From positions 1-64,000 of the forward strand of contig NZ_QZVR01000004.1 in the NCBI RefSeq assembly GCF_003660455.1: DNA of 64,000 nt, read 5' to 3'. The notes below the pieces were generated by a model. The model saw nothing but the letters and a program-made list of their open reading frames with translations. It was not told the origin of the DNA and made no database searches. Each line of letters opens with the position of its first letter. Position 1 is the first letter of the stretch. Made by a program: the position numbers and the translations under genes. This DNA comes from Nocardioides ferulae (GTDB taxonomy: Bacteria > Actinomycetota > Actinomycetes > Propionibacteriales > Nocardioidaceae). Positions 25,805 to 35,954 of this stretch are shown one piece after another.

Positions 25805-26058
25805 GCACCGACCCCGGCCCGGCCCGGGTGCTCCTCTACACCCGACCCGGGTGCCACCTGTGTGACGACGCCCGGGCGGTGATCGCCGCGGTCTGCTCCG
25901 ACCTCGGTGAGCGCTTCGAGGAGCAGTCGATCCTCGACGACCCGGCGCTGCTCGAGCGGTTCGCCGAGGAGATCCCGGTGACCTTCGTCGACGGGCGCCA
26001 GCACTCCTTCTGGCGCGTCGACGAGCAGCGGCTCCGGCGCGCGCTGACCGGCGCCTGA
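25801..26058 (+). CDS. Glutaredoxin-like thiol-disulfide protein
   Basis: An 85-residue protein of the glutaredoxin-like DUF836 type (Rv0508). The redox motif CHLC is at 18-21 in LYTRPGCHLCDDAR, the cis-Pro is in EEIPVTFVDG. It is a cytoplasmic thiol oxidoreductase with unknown partner. The GTG start overlaps the acyl-CoA ligase stop. In M. tuberculosis the equivalent gene also directly precedes hemA; here rex lies in between. Confidence 0.88.
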   Translation: MSTDPGPARVLLYTRPGCHLCDDARAVIAAVCSDLGERFEEQSILDDPALLERFAEEIPVTFVDGRQHSFWRVDEQRLRRALTGA

Positions 26059-26220
26059 GCCGCGGCCCGGCTCTCCGGCGTACGACGCGGAGCGGCCTCG
26101 CGACCCGCCTGCCGAGGCCCTCCCGCCGCCCGGGGAGACGGTGCCAATGCCGGCCGACGGGGGCGACGTGCCCGATATCACAGCACCTCCCGCCCGCCTG
26201 CCGGCGCCCCTGAGACCGGT

Positions 26221-26238
26221 TTGTTCTCGCGTTCACAA
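26221..26238 (+). promoter_or_regulatory. Rex operator (ROP) in the rex-hem promoter
   Basis: TTGTTCTCGCGTTCACAA matches the Rex consensus TTGTGAA-N4-TTCACAA fully in the right half and at 4 of 7 positions in the left. It includes the -35 hexamer TTGTTC (26221-26226) and most of the spacer, so Rex would block polymerase. Confidence 0.8.
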
Positions 26239-26243
26239 ACTCA

Positions 26244-26249
26244 TACAGT
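26244..26249 (+). promoter_or_regulatory. -10 box of the rex-hem promoter
   Basis: TACAGT, 17 bases downstream of TTGTTC. The transcript leader would be about 75 bases long. The remaining part of the 274-base gap after the glutaredoxin-like gene shows nothing else. Confidence 0.65.
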
Positions 26250-26332
26250 GAAGTCGCCCCCCGGTTCCGGGATGGCGGTTCCCAGCGCCGTCACCCCCGC
26301 GTCCGGCGACCTGTGGCCTGGAGAGAAGAGCT

Positions 26333-26998
26333 TTGACCGCACGGACTTCCACCGAGAGCTCTCGGGACATCCCCGAGGCGACGGTCGCCAGGCTCCCCGT
26401 CTACCTGCGCGCGCTCACCTCGCTCGCCGAGGCGGGCACCAGCACCTGCTCGAGCGAGGCGCTGGCCGCCGCGGCCGGCGTGAACAGCGCCAAGCTGCGC
26501 AAGGACCTCTCCTACCTGGGCAGCTACGGAACCCGCGGGGTCGGCTACGACGTCGACTACCTGCGCTACCAGATCGCCCGGGAGATCGGGGTCACCCAGG
26601 ACTGGCCGGTCGTGATCGTCGGCATCGGCAACCTCGGCCACGCCCTCGCCAACTACTCCGGGTTCCGCAGCCGCGGCTTCCGGGTGGTGGCGCTGCTCGA
26701 CGCCGACCCGGCCAGGCACGGCGAGCTGGTGGCCGGCATCGAGGTGCGTCCCTTCGACGATCTGGAGCGGATCGTGCGCGAGCACGCCGTCGCGATCGGC
26801 GTGATCGCGACGCCCGCCGGCTCCGCACAGGACGTCGCCGACCGGATGGTCGCGTGCGGCGTCGGCAGCATCCTCAACTTCGCGGCCACGGTGCTCACGG
26901 TGCCGGCCGGGGTCGACGTCCGGAAGGTGGACCTCTCCATCGAGCTGCAGATCCTCGCCTACCACGAGCAGCGCAAGGCCCAGGGGGAACCCGCATGA
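26333..26998 (+). CDS. rex: Redox-sensing transcriptional repressor Rex
   Basis: Senses NADH/NAD through a Rossmann domain and represses respiratory genes when NADH is low. The 221 residues show the N-terminal winged helix (about 10-80, with VNSAKLRKDLSYLGSYGTRGVGYDV, the recognition region), the nucleotide motif VIVGIGNLGHALANY and the C-terminal domain-swapped helix. The start codon is TTG with GAGAGAAGAG upstream. Rex operators are visible at its own promoter and in front of nuoA. The order rex-hemA-hemC-hemD is that known in S. coelicolor. Confidence 0.97.
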   Translation: MTARTSTESSRDIPEATVARLPVYLRALTSLAEAGTSTCSSEALAAAAGVNSAKLRKDLSYLGSYGTRGVGYDVDYLRYQIAREIGVTQDWPVVIVGIGNLGHALANYSGFRSRGFRVVALLDADPARHGELVAGIEVRPFDDLERIVREHAVAIGVIATPAGSAQDVADRMVACGVGSILNFAATVLTVPAGVDVRKVDLSIELQILAYHEQRKAQGEPA

Positions 26999-27075
26999 AC
27001 ACCCCACGAAGGCGCTCGCTGCGGACCCTCCTGAGCCTTCCGAAGGGCTCGCGCCTCCGCGGGGGCCCCGAATGA
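26995..27075 (+). other. 26-codon frame bridging rex and hemA
   Basis: An ATG overlapping the rex stop (ATGA) opens a frame ending in a TGA that overlaps the hemA ATG (ATGA). The product would be basic (NTPRRRSLRTLLSLPKGSR). It could pass ribosomes from rex to hemA, which has only a weak site of its own. There is no evidence that the peptide has a function. Confidence 0.35.
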
Positions 27076-28394
27076 GCGTGCTGGTCGTGGGCATCTCCCA
27101 CAACTCCGCCCCGGTGAGCCTGCTCGAGCGGGTCGCGCTGGACGGCGACGGCGTGCACAAGCTCATGCACGACGTGGCGGCCTGCGAGCACGTCAGCGAG
27201 GCGACGGTGATCTCCACCTGCAACCGGCTCGAGATCTACACCGACGTCGACCGCTTCCACGGCAGCGTGGAGGAGCTCTCCAAGCTGTTGGTCGAGCGGG
27301 CCGGGCAGACCACCGAGGCCATGCTGCCCCACCTCTACGTCCACTACGACGACGGCGCGGTCTCCCACCTGTTCCAGGTGGCGGCCGGGCTCGACTCGAT
27401 GGCCGTCGGCGAGGGGCAGATCCTCGGCCAGACCCGCGAGGCGCTGCGGCTGGGCCAGGAGCTCGGCACGGTCGGACCGTCGCTGAACGTGCTGTTCCAG
27501 CAGGCGCTGCGGGTCGGCAAGCGCTCGCGCGCCGAGACCGACATCGACCGCGCCGCACCCTCGCTCGTCACGGCGGCGCTGGAGCGCTCGAGCGCCTCGG
27601 TGGGCGGGGTCGCCGGCAGCCGGGTGCTCGTGCTGGGCGCCGGCTCCATGGCTGGGCTGGCCACGGCCACCGTCGCCCGCCTGGGCGCCGCCGAGATCGT
27701 GGTGGCCAACCGCAGTGCCGACCGGGCGTCCCGCCTGGCCCGTGAGTACGCCGCCCGCCCGGTGCCGCTGGGCGAGCTCGCGGTCGAGCTGCGCCAGGCC
27801 GACCTGGTGATCGCCTGCACCGGCGCCACCGGGGTGCTGATCACCGCCGACATGGTGGCCGACGCCCGCCCCGACGGTCGGCCGCTGGCGCTGATCGACC
27901 TGGCGCTGCCGCACGACATCGACCCCGCGGTGTCCCGGCTGCCCGGAGTGAGCCTGGTCAACCTGGCCGACCTCGCCGCCGACCTGCACGACACCGACGC
28001 CGGCCGCGAGGTGGCCGAGGTGCGCCGCATCGTCACCCAGGAGGTCACCGCGTTCCTGGCGGCGCGCCGCCAGGCCAGCGTGACCCCGACGGTGGTCGCG
28101 CTGCGCTCGATGGCCACCTCGGTGGTCGAGGGCGAGATGGAGCGGCTCCTGGGCCGGCTGCCCGACCTCGACGACGAGGTGCGCTCCGAGGTCCAGCACA
28201 CCCTGCGCCGGGTCGCCGACAAGCTGCTGCACGAGCCGACGGTGCGGGTCAAGGAGCTGGCCAACGAGGCCGGTGCGATCTCCTACGCCGCGGCGCTGGC
28301 CGAGCTGTTCGCGCTCGACCAGGACGCGGTCGAGGCCGTCACCCGGCCCACCGTGCCCGACGAGTCCGGCGAGCGACGGGAGGGCCGCGCATGA
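27072..28394 (+). CDS. hemA: Glutamyl-tRNA reductase
   Basis: First committed step of C5 heme synthesis: reduces Glu-tRNA to glutamate-1-semialdehyde with NADPH. The 440 residues contain the catalytic Cys50 in [23 protein letters not shown], the NADPH motif [13 protein letters not shown] and the C-terminal dimerisation helices. ATG 27072 is weakly preceded by GGGGG; the bridging small frame may supply ribosomes. The hemA stop and hemC start overlap (ATGA). hemL, which converts the product to 5-aminolevulinate, lies 5.5 kb downstream. Confidence 0.97.
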   Translation: MSVLVVGISHNSAPVSLLERVALDGDGVHKLMHDVAACEHVSEATVISTCNRLEIYTDVDRFHGSVEELSKLLVERAGQTTEAMLPHLYVHYDDGAVSHLFQVAAGLDSMAVGEGQILGQTREALRLGQELGTVGPSLNVLFQQALRVGKRSRAETDIDRAAPSLVTAALERSSASVGGVAGSRVLVLGAGSMAGLATATVARLGAAEIVVANRSADRASRLAREYAARPVPLGELAVELRQADLVIACTGATGVLITADMVADARPDGRPLALIDLALPHDIDPAVSRLPGVSLVNLADLAADLHDTDAGREVAEVRRIVTQEVTAFLAARRQASVTPTVVALRSMATSVVEGEMERLLGRLPDLDDEVRSEVQHTLRRVADKLLHEPTVRVKELANEAGAISYAAALAELFALDQDAVEAVTRPTVPDESGERREGRA

Positions 28395-29365
28395 GCTCCC
28401 CGATCCGCGTCGGCACCCGCGCCTCGCTGCTGGCCACCACCCAGTCCGGGCAGGTGGCGCAGCTGATCCGCGAGCGGCTGGGGCGCGAGGCGACCCTGGT
28501 CGAGGTCAGCACCGAGGGCGACCGCAGCCAGGTGGCCGGCACCCCGCTCACCGAGGCCGGCGGCACCGGGGTCTTCGTGGCGGCACTGCGCGAGGCCCTG
28601 CTGGCCGGCGAGGTCGACGTCGCGGTGCACTCCCTCAAGGACATCCCCACCTATCCGACCGAGGGCATCACCCTGGTCGCCGTCCCGGTCCGCGAGGACC
28701 CTCGTGACGTGGTCGTCGCCCGCGACGGGCTGACCCTGGGTGAGCTCCCGGTGGGGGCCCGGGTCGGCACCGGGTCGCCGCGCCGGGTCGCCCAGCTGCA
28801 CGCGCTGGGGCTGGGCCTGGAGCTCGTCGGCATCCGCGGCAACGTCGACACCCGCATCCGCAAGGTCACCGGCGGCGAGCTCGACGCGGTCGTGCTGGCG
28901 CGTGCCGGACTGGCCCGCATCGGCCGCCTCGACGAGGTCACCGAGGTGCTCGACCCGCTGCAGGTGCTGCCCGCGCCGGGTCAGGGCGCGTTGGCGGTCG
29001 AGTGCCGCAGCGACGACCCGCTGGCGGCAGAGCTGGCCGTCCTCGACGACGCGCTCTCCCGGGCGGCGGTCGAGGTGGAGCGTGCGGTGCTGGCGCGGCT
29101 CGAAGGCGGCTGCTCGGCCCCGATCGGCGCGCTCGCCGAGGTCGTCGAGGGCGACGACGGCGAGGAGCTGTGGGTGCGCGCGGTCGCGATGTCGCTCGAC
29201 GGCGCGCTCGGCGTACGCCGCTCGGCCAGCGGCCGGCTCGACGACCCGGTCGGACTCGGAGTCCGGCTCGCCGAGGAGATGCTCGACGACGGTGCCGGCG
29301 AGCTCACCGCCCCGCCCCCGGTCCCGACCCCCCAGGACTCCGACTGGGCCGGCCCGCCGCCCTGA
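28391..29365 (+). CDS. hemC: Hydroxymethylbilane synthase (porphobilinogen deaminase)
   Basis: Polymerises four porphobilinogens to hydroxymethylbilane in the cytoplasm. The 324 residues begin [14 protein letters not shown]. The active-site stretch is [13 protein letters not shown] (with the catalytic Asp in the loop), GTGSPRR and RGNVDTRI follow, and the dipyrromethane cofactor attaches to Cys241 in [11 protein letters not shown] Pro-rich tail of about 20 residues is unusual but not functionally important. It is translationally coupled to hemA. Confidence 0.97.
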   Translation: MSSPIRVGTRASLLATTQSGQVAQLIRERLGREATLVEVSTEGDRSQVAGTPLTEAGGTGVFVAALREALLAGEVDVAVHSLKDIPTYPTEGITLVAVPVREDPRDVVVARDGLTLGELPVGARVGTGSPRRVAQLHALGLGLELVGIRGNVDTRIRKVTGGELDAVVLARAGLARIGRLDEVTEVLDPLQVLPAPGQGALAVECRSDDPLAAELAVLDDALSRAAVEVERAVLARLEGGCSAPIGALAEVVEGDDGEELWVRAVAMSLDGALGVRRSASGRLDDPVGLGVRLAEEMLDDGAGELTAPPPVPTPQDSDWAGPPP

Positions 29366-29425
29366 ACTTCATGACCCCGCCCTGAGCAACACACCCGCAC
29401 AATCAGCAGAACAGGTGCAGAACGC

Positions 29426-31105
29426 ATGACGCGAGGTAAGACCACCACCAACGAGACCGCCCCGACCCGTGGGTGGGTGTCGTTCGTCGGCAGCGGCCCG
29501 GGCGACCCGGAACTGCTCACGGTGCGCGCCGTCGACCTGCTGCGGCAGGCCGACGTCGTGGTCACCGAGTCACCCGAGCACGTCGACCTGGTCCGCACGC
29601 TGCTCGGTCTCCCCGAGCCGGCGGTTCCGGATGCCGACGAGGCGGCGACGCCGGTCGGCCCGGAGCTGGTCGACGGGGGCTTCGGCGAGGACGGCCAGCC
29701 GCTCACGCACGCCGCGCGGGCCAAGGTCGTCGTCAAGCAGGCCAAGCGGGGCCGGCGCGTGGTCCGGCTGATCGGCGGCGACCCGTTCGTCTACGCCTGC
29801 GGCCCGGAGGAGGCGCAGGCGTGCGCCAAGGCCGGCATCGGCTTCGAAATCGTGCCCGGGGTCTCCTCGGTGTCCGCGGTGCCGGCCTACGCCGGGGTGC
29901 CGCTGACGACCAAGGACCACCGCGAGGTCACCGTGGTGACCTGCGGCGACAAGGTCGACTGGAAGCGCTACGCCGACGACCGCACCCTGGTGCTGCTCTC
30001 CGCGGTCGGGGCGATCGGCGAGATCAGCAAGCAGCTGGTCGCCGCGGGGCGCTCGCCGCAGACCCCGGTCGCGATGACCCGGGTCGGCACCACCACCCAC
30101 CAGGCCACGGTCACCTCCACGCTGGAGCACATCGCCGCCGACGCCCGGGCCGCCCGGATGGCGCCGCCCGCGGTCACGGTGGTCGGCGACGTGGTCGACC
30201 TGCGCCAGACGCTGTCGTGGTTCGAGACCAAGCCGCTGTTCGGCTGGCGGGTGCTCGTGCCGCGCACCAAGGAGCAGGCGGCCTCGCTGTCGGTGCGGCT
30301 GCGCGGCTACGGCGCGGTGCCCGAGGAGGTGCCGACGATCTCGGTCGAGCCGCCGCGCAACCCGCAGCAGATGGACAAGGCCGTCCGCGGCCTGGTCGAG
30401 GGCCGCTACGAGTGGATCGCCTTCACCTCGGTGAACGCCGTCAAGGCGGTGCGCGAGAAGTTCGAGGAGTACGGCCTCGACGCCCGCGCCTTCTCCGGGC
30501 TGAAGATCGCCGCGGTGGGCGAGAAGACGGCCGCCTCGATCGCGGCGTGGGGCCTGCGCGCCGACCTGGTGCCCTCCGGCGAGCAGTCCGCGGCCGGACT
30601 GCTGGCGGAGTGGCCGGAGTACGACGAGGTCCTCGACCCGATCAACCGGGTCTTCCTGCCGCGGGCCGACATCGCCACCGAGAACCTGGTGGCCGGCCTG
30701 GTCGACCTGGGTTGGGAGTGCGACGACGTGACGGCCTACCGCACCGTCCGGGCGGCGCCGCCGCCGGCGCCGACCCGCGACGCGATCAAGACCGGCAAGT
30801 TCGACGCGGTCGTGTTCACCTCGTCCTCGACGGTGCGCAACCTGGTCGGCATCGCCGGCAAGCCGCACCCCTCGACGATCATCGCGGTGATCGGGCCGGC
30901 CACCGCCAAGACCGCCGAGGAGCACGGGCTGCGGGTCGACGTGATGGCTCCCAAGCCCGACGTCGACGTGCTCGTCGACGCGCTCGCCGACTTCGGTGCC
31001 GCGCGACGGGCGGCCATGGTCGAGGCCGGGCAGCCGGTCACCAAGCCGTCGGAGCGCAAGCCCGCCTCCCGTCGACGCGCGAGCGAAGCGAAGGCGTCGC
31101 TGTAA
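29426..31105 (+). CDS. hemD: Uroporphyrinogen-III methyltransferase / uroporphyrinogen-III synthase fusion
   Basis: Bifunctional protein of 559 residues, a fusion usual in actinobacteria. The N-terminal half (about 15-270) is the SUMT fold with FVGSGPGDPELLT, GGDPFVYACG and the VTVVGDVVDLR end; it would methylate uroporphyrinogen III towards siroheme and cobalamin. The C-terminal half (about 275-530) is uroporphyrinogen-III synthase (GWRVLVPRTKEQAASL, FTSVNAVKA, AAVGEKTAAS, VFTSSSTVRNLV). A basic tail follows. It links heme with corrinoid synthesis, of which cobS and cobT are also in this window. Start ATG with AGAACAGG upstream. Confidence 0.95.
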   Translation: MTRGKTTTNETAPTRGWVSFVGSGPGDPELLTVRAVDLLRQADVVVTESPEHVDLVRTLLGLPEPAVPDADEAATPVGPELVDGGFGEDGQPLTHAARAKVVVKQAKRGRRVVRLIGGDPFVYACGPEEAQACAKAGIGFEIVPGVSSVSAVPAYAGVPLTTKDHREVTVVTCGDKVDWKRYADDRTLVLLSAVGAIGEISKQLVAAGRSPQTPVAMTRVGTTTHQATVTSTLEHIAADARAARMAPPAVTVVGDVVDLRQTLSWFETKPLFGWRVLVPRTKEQAASLSVRLRGYGAVPEEVPTISVEPPRNPQQMDKAVRGLVEGRYEWIAFTSVNAVKAVREKFEEYGLDARAFSGLKIAAVGEKTAASIAAWGLRADLVPSGEQSAAGLLAEWPEYDEVLDPINRVFLPRADIATENLVAGLVDLGWECDDVTAYRTVRAAPPPAPTRDAIKTGKFDAVVFTSSSTVRNLVGIAGKPHPSTIIAVIGPATAKTAEEHGLRVDVMAPKPDVDVLVDALADFGAARRAAMVEAGQPVTKPSERKPASRRRASEAKASL

Positions 31106-31113
31106 GGCGACGG

Positions 31114-31266
31114 GGTCGAGCCGGCGGCGCTCCTGAGGCACGAAGGAGCGTGCGCCGTGTCGAGACACCGGTGAGTGAGGCAGCGCGGTGACCGCCGCCG
31201 TAGTGTCGTAGGTCGAGCCGGAGGCGTGCCAGCGCCGACGAGTCGAGACCCGGTGAGAGAGGCAGC
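31114..31266. repeat. Two copies of a GGTCGAGCC ... GTCGAGAC element between hemD and hemB
   Basis: Copy A (31114-31184) and copy B (31211-31266) each start GGTCGAGCCGG and end GTCGAGAC-CCGGTGAG-GAGGCAGC-like, 97 bases apart. Related half-sites occur inverted at 51446-51464. The end of copy B lies directly before the hemB start and provides GAGAGAGG as its ribosome site. Confidence 0.6.
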
Positions 31267-31269
31267 ACC

Positions 31270-32271
31270 ATGGTCGAGCAGGTTCCACCGATCACCCCGC
31301 CCACCGTCCGACCGCGTCGCCTGCGCACCAGTGCGGCGATGCGGCGGATGGTGGCCGAGACCGCGCTGGAGGCCCGTCAGTTGGTGCTCCCCGTGTTCGT
31401 GCGGGAGGGCCTCGACGAGCCGCGTCCGATCGGGTCGATGCCGGGCGTGGTTCAGCACACCCGCGACTCGCTGCGGGCGGCGGCCACCGAGGCCGCCGAG
31501 CTGGGCATCGGCGGGCTGATGCTCTTCGGCGTGCCCGCCCACCGCGACCCCGTCGGGTCGGGCGCGCTGGAGCCGTCGGGCATCCTCAACGTCGCGATCG
31601 CCGACGTGGTCGCCGAGGTGGGCGACGCGCTCACGGTGATGAGCGACCTGTGCCTCGACGAGTTCACCGACCACGGCCACTGCGGGCTGCTGACGCCCGA
31701 CGGCCGGGTCGACAACGACGCCACGCTGGCGGTGTACGCCGAGATGGCGCGCGCCCACGCCGCGGCCGGCGTGCACATGGTCGGTCCGAGCGGGATGATG
31801 GACGGCCAGGTCGCCGTGGTGCGCGCGGCGCTCGACGGCGCCGGCCACACCGACGTCTCGATCCTGGCCTACTCGGCGAAGTACGCCTCCGCGTTCTACG
31901 GGCCGTTCCGCGAGGCGGTCGACTCGTGCCTCGACGGAGACCGGCGCACCTACCAGCAGGATCCCGCCAACGCGGTCGAGGGCGTGCGCGAGGCGCTGCT
32001 CGACGTCGAGCAGGGCGCCGACGTGGTGATGGTGAAGCCTGCCCTGGCCTACCTCGACGTGCTGCGCCGGGTGCGTGACGCGGTCGACGTGCCGGTCGCG
32101 GCGTACAACATCTCCGGGGAGTACGCCATGGTCGAGGCCGCCGCGGCGCGCGGCTGGATCGACCGCGAGGCGGCGATCCTGGAGACGCTCACCTCGATCC
32201 GCCGCGCCGGCGCCGACGTGGTGCTGACCTACTGGGCCGCCGAGGCGGCCCGGCTGCTGGCTCGCCGCTGA
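31270..32271 (+). CDS. hemB: Porphobilinogen synthase (5-aminolevulinate dehydratase)
   Basis: Condenses two 5-aminolevulinates to porphobilinogen. The 333-residue barrel shows both Schiff-base lysines, in [10 protein letters not shown] and [12 protein letters not shown]. The metal loop reads [14 protein letters not shown]: Cys128 and Cys138 are kept but the middle Zn ligand of the classical Cys-x-Cys is Asp130, so it is neither the typical three-Cys zinc form nor the Cys-free magnesium form. The ATG has GAGAGAGG upstream. It is separated from hemD by 164 bases with repeat elements but probably belongs to the same operon. Confidence 0.96.
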   Translation: MVEQVPPITPPTVRPRRLRTSAAMRRMVAETALEARQLVLPVFVREGLDEPRPIGSMPGVVQHTRDSLRAAATEAAELGIGGLMLFGVPAHRDPVGSGALEPSGILNVAIADVVAEVGDALTVMSDLCLDEFTDHGHCGLLTPDGRVDNDATLAVYAEMARAHAAAGVHMVGPSGMMDGQVAVVRAALDGAGHTDVSILAYSAKYASAFYGPFREAVDSCLDGDRRTYQQDPANAVEGVREALLDVEQGADVVMVKPALAYLDVLRRVRDAVDVPVAAYNISGEYAMVEAAAARGWIDREAAILETLTSIRRAGADVVLTYWAAEAARLLARR

Positions 32272-32298
32272 TCGCGCAGCGACGAGCCGGCCACCCGG

Positions 32299-33519
32299 TC
32301 AGGGGTTCATGTAGCCCTCGACGCACTTGTCGAAGGGGTCGTCCTTCTTCAGGATGTTGTCGACGTAGCCGTCGAGGGTGCACTGCAGCACGGCCTGGGC
32401 GAACGAGAGCACCTCGTCGACCGGCTCGATCGACGTCGAGGGCAGCGGCGGCACGGTGACCGGGATGCTCGGCAGCGGGCCCTTGGGCTCGTCGGGCTCC
32501 GGCTCGGGCTCGGGCTGCTGGCTGGGCGGCGAGGTCGGGTCGGCCGGCGGAGGCTGCTCGCCGCCGCCGTCACCGGGACCGTTCGTGGAGACGTTGCTGC
32601 CCTGGTTGCCGCCGTTGCCCTGCCCGGGCTGGTCGCCCGCCTCGGCGGTGTAGTCGGGGTCGGGCACGAAGTAGCCGGCCGAGGTCGTGGAGTTCGGCAC
32701 CGAGGTGAAGTCGCCGTCGAGGTAGGCCTCCATGATGGAGAGCACCAGGTCGACGTAGCTGGTGGAGTGGTTGTAGCGGAACACCGCGGCGCGCTGGCCG
32801 GCGCTGGTGGACAGGTCGTCGTCGCCGGAGCACAGGTAGACCGCGGAGGCGAGCGCGGCGTCGTCGATGTCCTGGGGGTTGCGCTTGCCGTCGCCGTCGG
32901 CGTCGACGCCCACCACCGACCAGGTGGACGGGATGAACTGCATCGGGCCGACCGCCCGGTCGAAGGTGGTGTCGTCGTCGACCTGGCCGGCGTCGGTGTC
33001 GCGGATCGTGGCGGTGCCGCGCTTGCCGTTGAGCGCGATGCCGTAGATGCCGGGCTTGGCGACGCCGTCGGCGTCGAGGCTGTTGCCGTCGAAGCGGCCG
33101 TGGTCGGACTCGACCCGACCGATGGCGGCGACCAGCTGCCAGGACAGGTTGCAGGTCTTGTCGGCGGCGTTGATGACGGTCTCGGCCCGCTGGTAGGCGG
33201 CCAAGGCCGCCGAGGGGATGCCGTTGGTGGAGGAGGTGCGCACGATCTGCGCGGCCTTCTTGGCGTTGGGCCCGTCGGCCACCACGCCGGGCGAGGAGAC
33301 GCTGGCCGGCGCCTCGATCGCCTGGGTCGGCACGGTGGTGCCGTCCGGCATCGCCGGGTCGGCCGGCTGCTGCTGGCTGGCCACGGCCGAGGTGGCGCCC
33401 ATCCCCGCCACGCTGGCCGTCCACGCCACCGAAAGCACCGCCAGCGGCACGATCGCCGAGGCGCGCTGCAGGCGTCCGGATCGCGGTGCTGGCCTGTTGT
33501 CAGGCTTGCTCGCAGGCAT
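32299..33519 (-). CDS. Secreted lytic transglycosylase
   Basis: A 406-residue exported peptidoglycan hydrolase. An N-terminal signal-anchor segment (about 22-48) is followed by a linker and the SLT domain, with the catalytic Glu in [22 protein letters not shown] and [13 protein letters not shown] long Pro/Glu/Gly-rich tail (about 285-365) and a conserved Cys-containing end ([27 protein letters not shown]) complete it. Such enzymes cleave glycan strands during growth and separation. The ATG has GGGGAGAG upstream. Its promoter region carries GTNAC repeats resembling MtrA sites. It is convergent with hemB. Confidence 0.9.
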   Translation of the reverse strand: MPASKPDNRPAPRSGRLQRASAIVPLAVLSVAWTASVAGMGATSAVASQQQPADPAMPDGTTVPTQAIEAPASVSSPGVVADGPNAKKAAQIVRTSSTNGIPSAALAAYQRAETVINAADKTCNLSWQLVAAIGRVESDHGRFDGNSLDADGVAKPGIYGIALNGKRGTATIRDTDAGQVDDDTTFDRAVGPMQFIPSTWSVVGVDADGDGKRNPQDIDDAALASAVYLCSGDDDLSTSAGQRAAVFRYNHSTSYVDLVLSIMEAYLDGDFTSVPNSTTSAGYFVPDPDYTAEAGDQPGQGNGGNQGSNVSTNGPGDGGGEQPPPADPTSPPSQQPEPEPEPDEPKGPLPSIPVTVPPLPSTSIEPVDEVLSFAQAVLQCTLDGYVDNILKKDDPFDKCVEGYMNP

Positions 33520-33589
33520 TGTCTGTCGCTCTCCCCTGTGTCATCCCCGGCGGCTCCCTCAAGCGCCGGTGACGAACACAACGAATCGT

Positions 33590-33605
33590 GTCACATCCAA
33601 GTTAC
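33590..33605 (-). promoter_or_regulatory. GTNAC direct repeat, MtrA-like site
   Basis: On the minus strand GTAAC-N6-GTGAC, an 11-base period fitting a tandem OmpR-type response regulator. A site of the same form lies upstream of the L,D-transpeptidase gene. MtrA binding is inference. Confidence 0.4.
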
Positions 33606-33703
33606 GGGTGAGTTTGGTATCTGTTCTAGTTTCGCTCGAATCCGGGAGGGGTCCGCATCCTGGTGCGCCGACGACCGGACTCGCGACAGGGACGATGATC
33701 CCC

Positions 33704-33715
33704 GTCACATGTGAC
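33704..33715. promoter_or_regulatory. Perfect palindrome GTCACATGTGAC
   Basis: A 12-base palindrome in the middle of the divergent region. It contains two more GTNAC half-sites facing each other. The binding protein is unknown. Confidence 0.35.
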
Positions 33716-33895
33716 GCCGAAACCTCGAAGTGTTCCGTCTGGCGGGTGAAGACTTCGCCCCCCAGAGGGAGTTCCGGCCACCCAGTGGGGCGCCTGAGGC
33801 GAGAGTGGTGCCGGCGCCCGGCCTCAGGCGACTGCCCGCGCCCACCCGCTCGCCCCCACCTGATCCGGGTTGGCCCGCTCGGGGACAATGACCCG

Positions 33896-35251
33896 GTGAG
33901 CTCCGCCCGCCCCACCCCCGTCGACCGGTCCGAACCCACCCCGGCCCCCGCCTCCGAAGCGCTGTTCGAGCGCGCCCGGGCGGTCACCCCCGGCGGCGTG
34001 AACTCCCCGGTGCGGGCGTTCAACGCCGTCGGCGGCACCCCGCGGTTCATCCGTTCCGCCCGGGGCGCCTGGCTCACCGACGTCGACGGCACCGAGTACG
34101 TCGACCTGGTCTGCTCCTGGGGGCCGATGCTGCTCGGCCACGCCCACCCCGAGGTCACCGCCGCGGTGGCCGACGCGGTCTCCCGCGGGACCTCCTACGG
34201 CACCCCCACCCCGCCCGAGGTCGAGCTCGCCGAGGAGATCGTCGACCGCACCCCCGTCGAGCGGGTCCGGTTCGTCTCCTCGGGCACCGAGGCGACGATG
34301 TCGGCGATCCGGCTGGCCCGCGGGTTCACCGGTCGCGACCTGGTCGTGAAGTTCGCCGGCTGCTACCACGGCCACGTCGACGCGCTGCTGGCCTCGGCCG
34401 GCTCCGGCCTGGCCACGTTCGCGGTGCCCGGCACCCCCGGCGTCCCGCAGAGCGCCACCGACCTGACCCTGGTGCTGCCCTACAACGACCGGGCCGCGGT
34501 CGAGGCGGCCTTCGCCGAGCACGGCGACCGGATCGCCTGCCTGATCACCGAGGCGGCTCCCGGCAACATGGGCGTGGTCCCGCCTGAGGATGGCTTCAAC
34601 GCGTTCCTCGCCGAGACCTGCCGTCGGCACGGGGCCCTGTTCGTCTCCGACGAGGTGATGACCGGCTTCCGGGCCAGCCGCCAGGGCCAGTGGGGCCTCG
34701 ACGGCGCCGTCGAGGGCTGGGTGCCCGACCTGATGACCTTCGGCAAGGTGATGGGCGGCGGCTTCCCGGCCGCCGCGTTCGGCGGCCGCGCCGACGTCAT
34801 GCACCAACTGGCCCCCGAGGGGCCCGTCTACCAGGCCGGCACGCTGTCGGGGAACCCCGTGGCCACCACCGCCGGGCTCGCCACACTGCGGCTGGCCACC
34901 GACGAGGTCTACGCCCACCTGCACACGGTCGGCGACACGATCAAGGCCGCCGTCGCCGAGGCCCTGACCGCCGCCGGCGTGCCGCACCGCATCCAGTCGA
35001 CCGGCACGATGTTCTCGGTGTTCTTCGCCGACGGCGCGGTGCGCGACTTCGCCGACGCCTCCCGCACCGACTCGAGCGCGTACGCCGCCTTCTTCCACGC
35101 CATGCTCGACCGCGGCGTCCACCTGCCCCCGTCGGCGTACGAGGCATGGTTCCTCTCCGCCGCCCACGACGAGCGCGCCGTCCAGACCGTGCTCGACGCC
35201 CTGCCCGACGCCGCGCGCGCCGCGGCCGCCGCCCGCGAGGAGCGCCCGTGA
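33896..35251 (+). CDS. hemL: Glutamate-1-semialdehyde 2,1-aminomutase
   Basis: PLP enzyme that makes 5-aminolevulinate from the HemA product. The 451 residues show [49 protein letters not shown] (Asp contacting PLP) and Lys284 in [20 protein letters not shown] 33896 is taken because GACAAT ends 6 bases upstream and the N-terminus then matches family length. The stop overlaps the histidine phosphatase GTG. The order hemL - phosphatase - thioredoxin - ccdA - resB - ccsB is that of M. tuberculosis Rv0524-Rv0529. Confidence 0.97.
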   Translation: MSSARPTPVDRSEPTPAPASEALFERARAVTPGGVNSPVRAFNAVGGTPRFIRSARGAWLTDVDGTEYVDLVCSWGPMLLGHAHPEVTAAVADAVSRGTSYGTPTPPEVELAEEIVDRTPVERVRFVSSGTEATMSAIRLARGFTGRDLVVKFAGCYHGHVDALLASAGSGLATFAVPGTPGVPQSATDLTLVLPYNDRAAVEAAFAEHGDRIACLITEAAPGNMGVVPPEDGFNAFLAETCRRHGALFVSDEVMTGFRASRQGQWGLDGAVEGWVPDLMTFGKVMGGGFPAAAFGGRADVMHQLAPEGPVYQAGTLSGNPVATTAGLATLRLATDEVYAHLHTVGDTIKAAVAEALTAAGVPHRIQSTGTMFSVFFADGAVRDFADASRTDSSAYAAFFHAMLDRGVHLPPSAYEAWFLSAAHDERAVQTVLDALPDAARAAAAAREERP

Positions 35252-35952
35252 CCCAGAGTGCCGACCAGAGCCCTGACAAGCCGGTGAAGACCGTCGTCCA
35301 CCTGCTGCGCCACGGCGAGGTCTACAACCCCCAGGCGGTCCTCTACGGCCGGCGAGACGGCTTCCACCTCTCCGAGCTCGGCCGGCAGATGGCCGACAAG
35401 GTGGCCGGCGCGATCAAGGACCGCGACATCACCCACGTGCGGTGCTCGCCGCTGGAGCGGGCCCAGGAGACCGCGGCCCCGCTGCTGGCCGCCCGCGGGC
35501 TCGAGGCGGTGATCGACGTGCGCGTCATCGAGTCCTCGAACATCTTCGAGGGCCAGCGCTTCGACGTGCGCGACAGCATCCTGCGCAAGCCCTCGATCTG
35601 GCGGCACCTGTGGAACCCGTTCACCCCCTCGTGGGGCGAGCCCTACAAGGAGATCGCCGCCCGGATGATGGCCGCGGTGCACGACGCCCGCGACGCCGCG
35701 GCCGGCCACGAGGCCGTGATCGTCTCCCACCAGCTGCCGATCTGGACCACGCGGCTGCACGTCGAGGGCCGCTCGTTCGTGCACGATCCCCGCAAGCGCC
35801 AGTGCACGCTGTGCTCGCTCACCTCGCTGCACTTCACCGGCGACCGGCTCACCCAGGTCGCCTACAGCGAGCCCGCGGGCGACCTGATCCCGGTCACCGA
35901 CCGCAAGGCGCCGTTCTCGGCCGGTGGCGCGCCGGAGGAGAAGAGGCCCTGA
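35248..35952 (+). CDS. Histidine phosphatase family protein
   Basis: A 234-residue protein of the Rv0525 type. The catalytic motif LLRHGEVYN is near residues 19-27, a second phosphate-binding Arg is in [12 protein letters not shown] and the second catalytic His is in [11 protein letters not shown]. Cytoplasmic, substrate unknown; its constant position beside cytochrome c maturation genes suggests a role there or in heme supply, but this is only association. It is coupled to hemL by GTGA and is followed 2 bases later by the lipoprotein gene. Confidence 0.88.
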   Translation: MTQSADQSPDKPVKTVVHLLRHGEVYNPQAVLYGRRDGFHLSELGRQMADKVAGAIKDRDITHVRCSPLERAQETAAPLLAARGLEAVIDVRVIESSNIFEGQRFDVRDSILRKPSIWRHLWNPFTPSWGEPYKEIAARMMAAVHDARDAAAGHEAVIVSHQLPIWTTRLHVEGRSFVHDPRKRQCTLCSLTSLHFTGDRLTQVAYSEPAGDLIPVTDRKAPFSAGGAPEEKRP

Positions 35953-35954
35953 CC

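Larger units (their letters stand above)
33520..33895. other. 376-base divergent intergenic region, transglycosylase / hemL
   Basis: Holds the promoters of both genes. Next to the transglycosylase is a CCGGCG/CGCCGG stem in its leader. At 33590-33605 is a GTNAC direct repeat, and at 33704-33715 a perfect palindrome GTCACATGTGAC. GACAAT 6 bases before hemL is its likely -10. I see no open frame or RNA gene here. Confidence 0.6.

Noticed and set aside
26995..27075. Bridging frame as a genuine small protein gene
   Set aside because: The basic peptide has no family and lacks a ribosome site of its own; kept only as a possible coupling element.
33520..33700. Possible c-di-AMP (ydaO-type) riboswitch before the lytic transglycosylase, suggested by disA in the window
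   Set aside because: The leader is too short and shows only one CCGGCG/CGCCGG stem; the conserved ydaO core is not seen.
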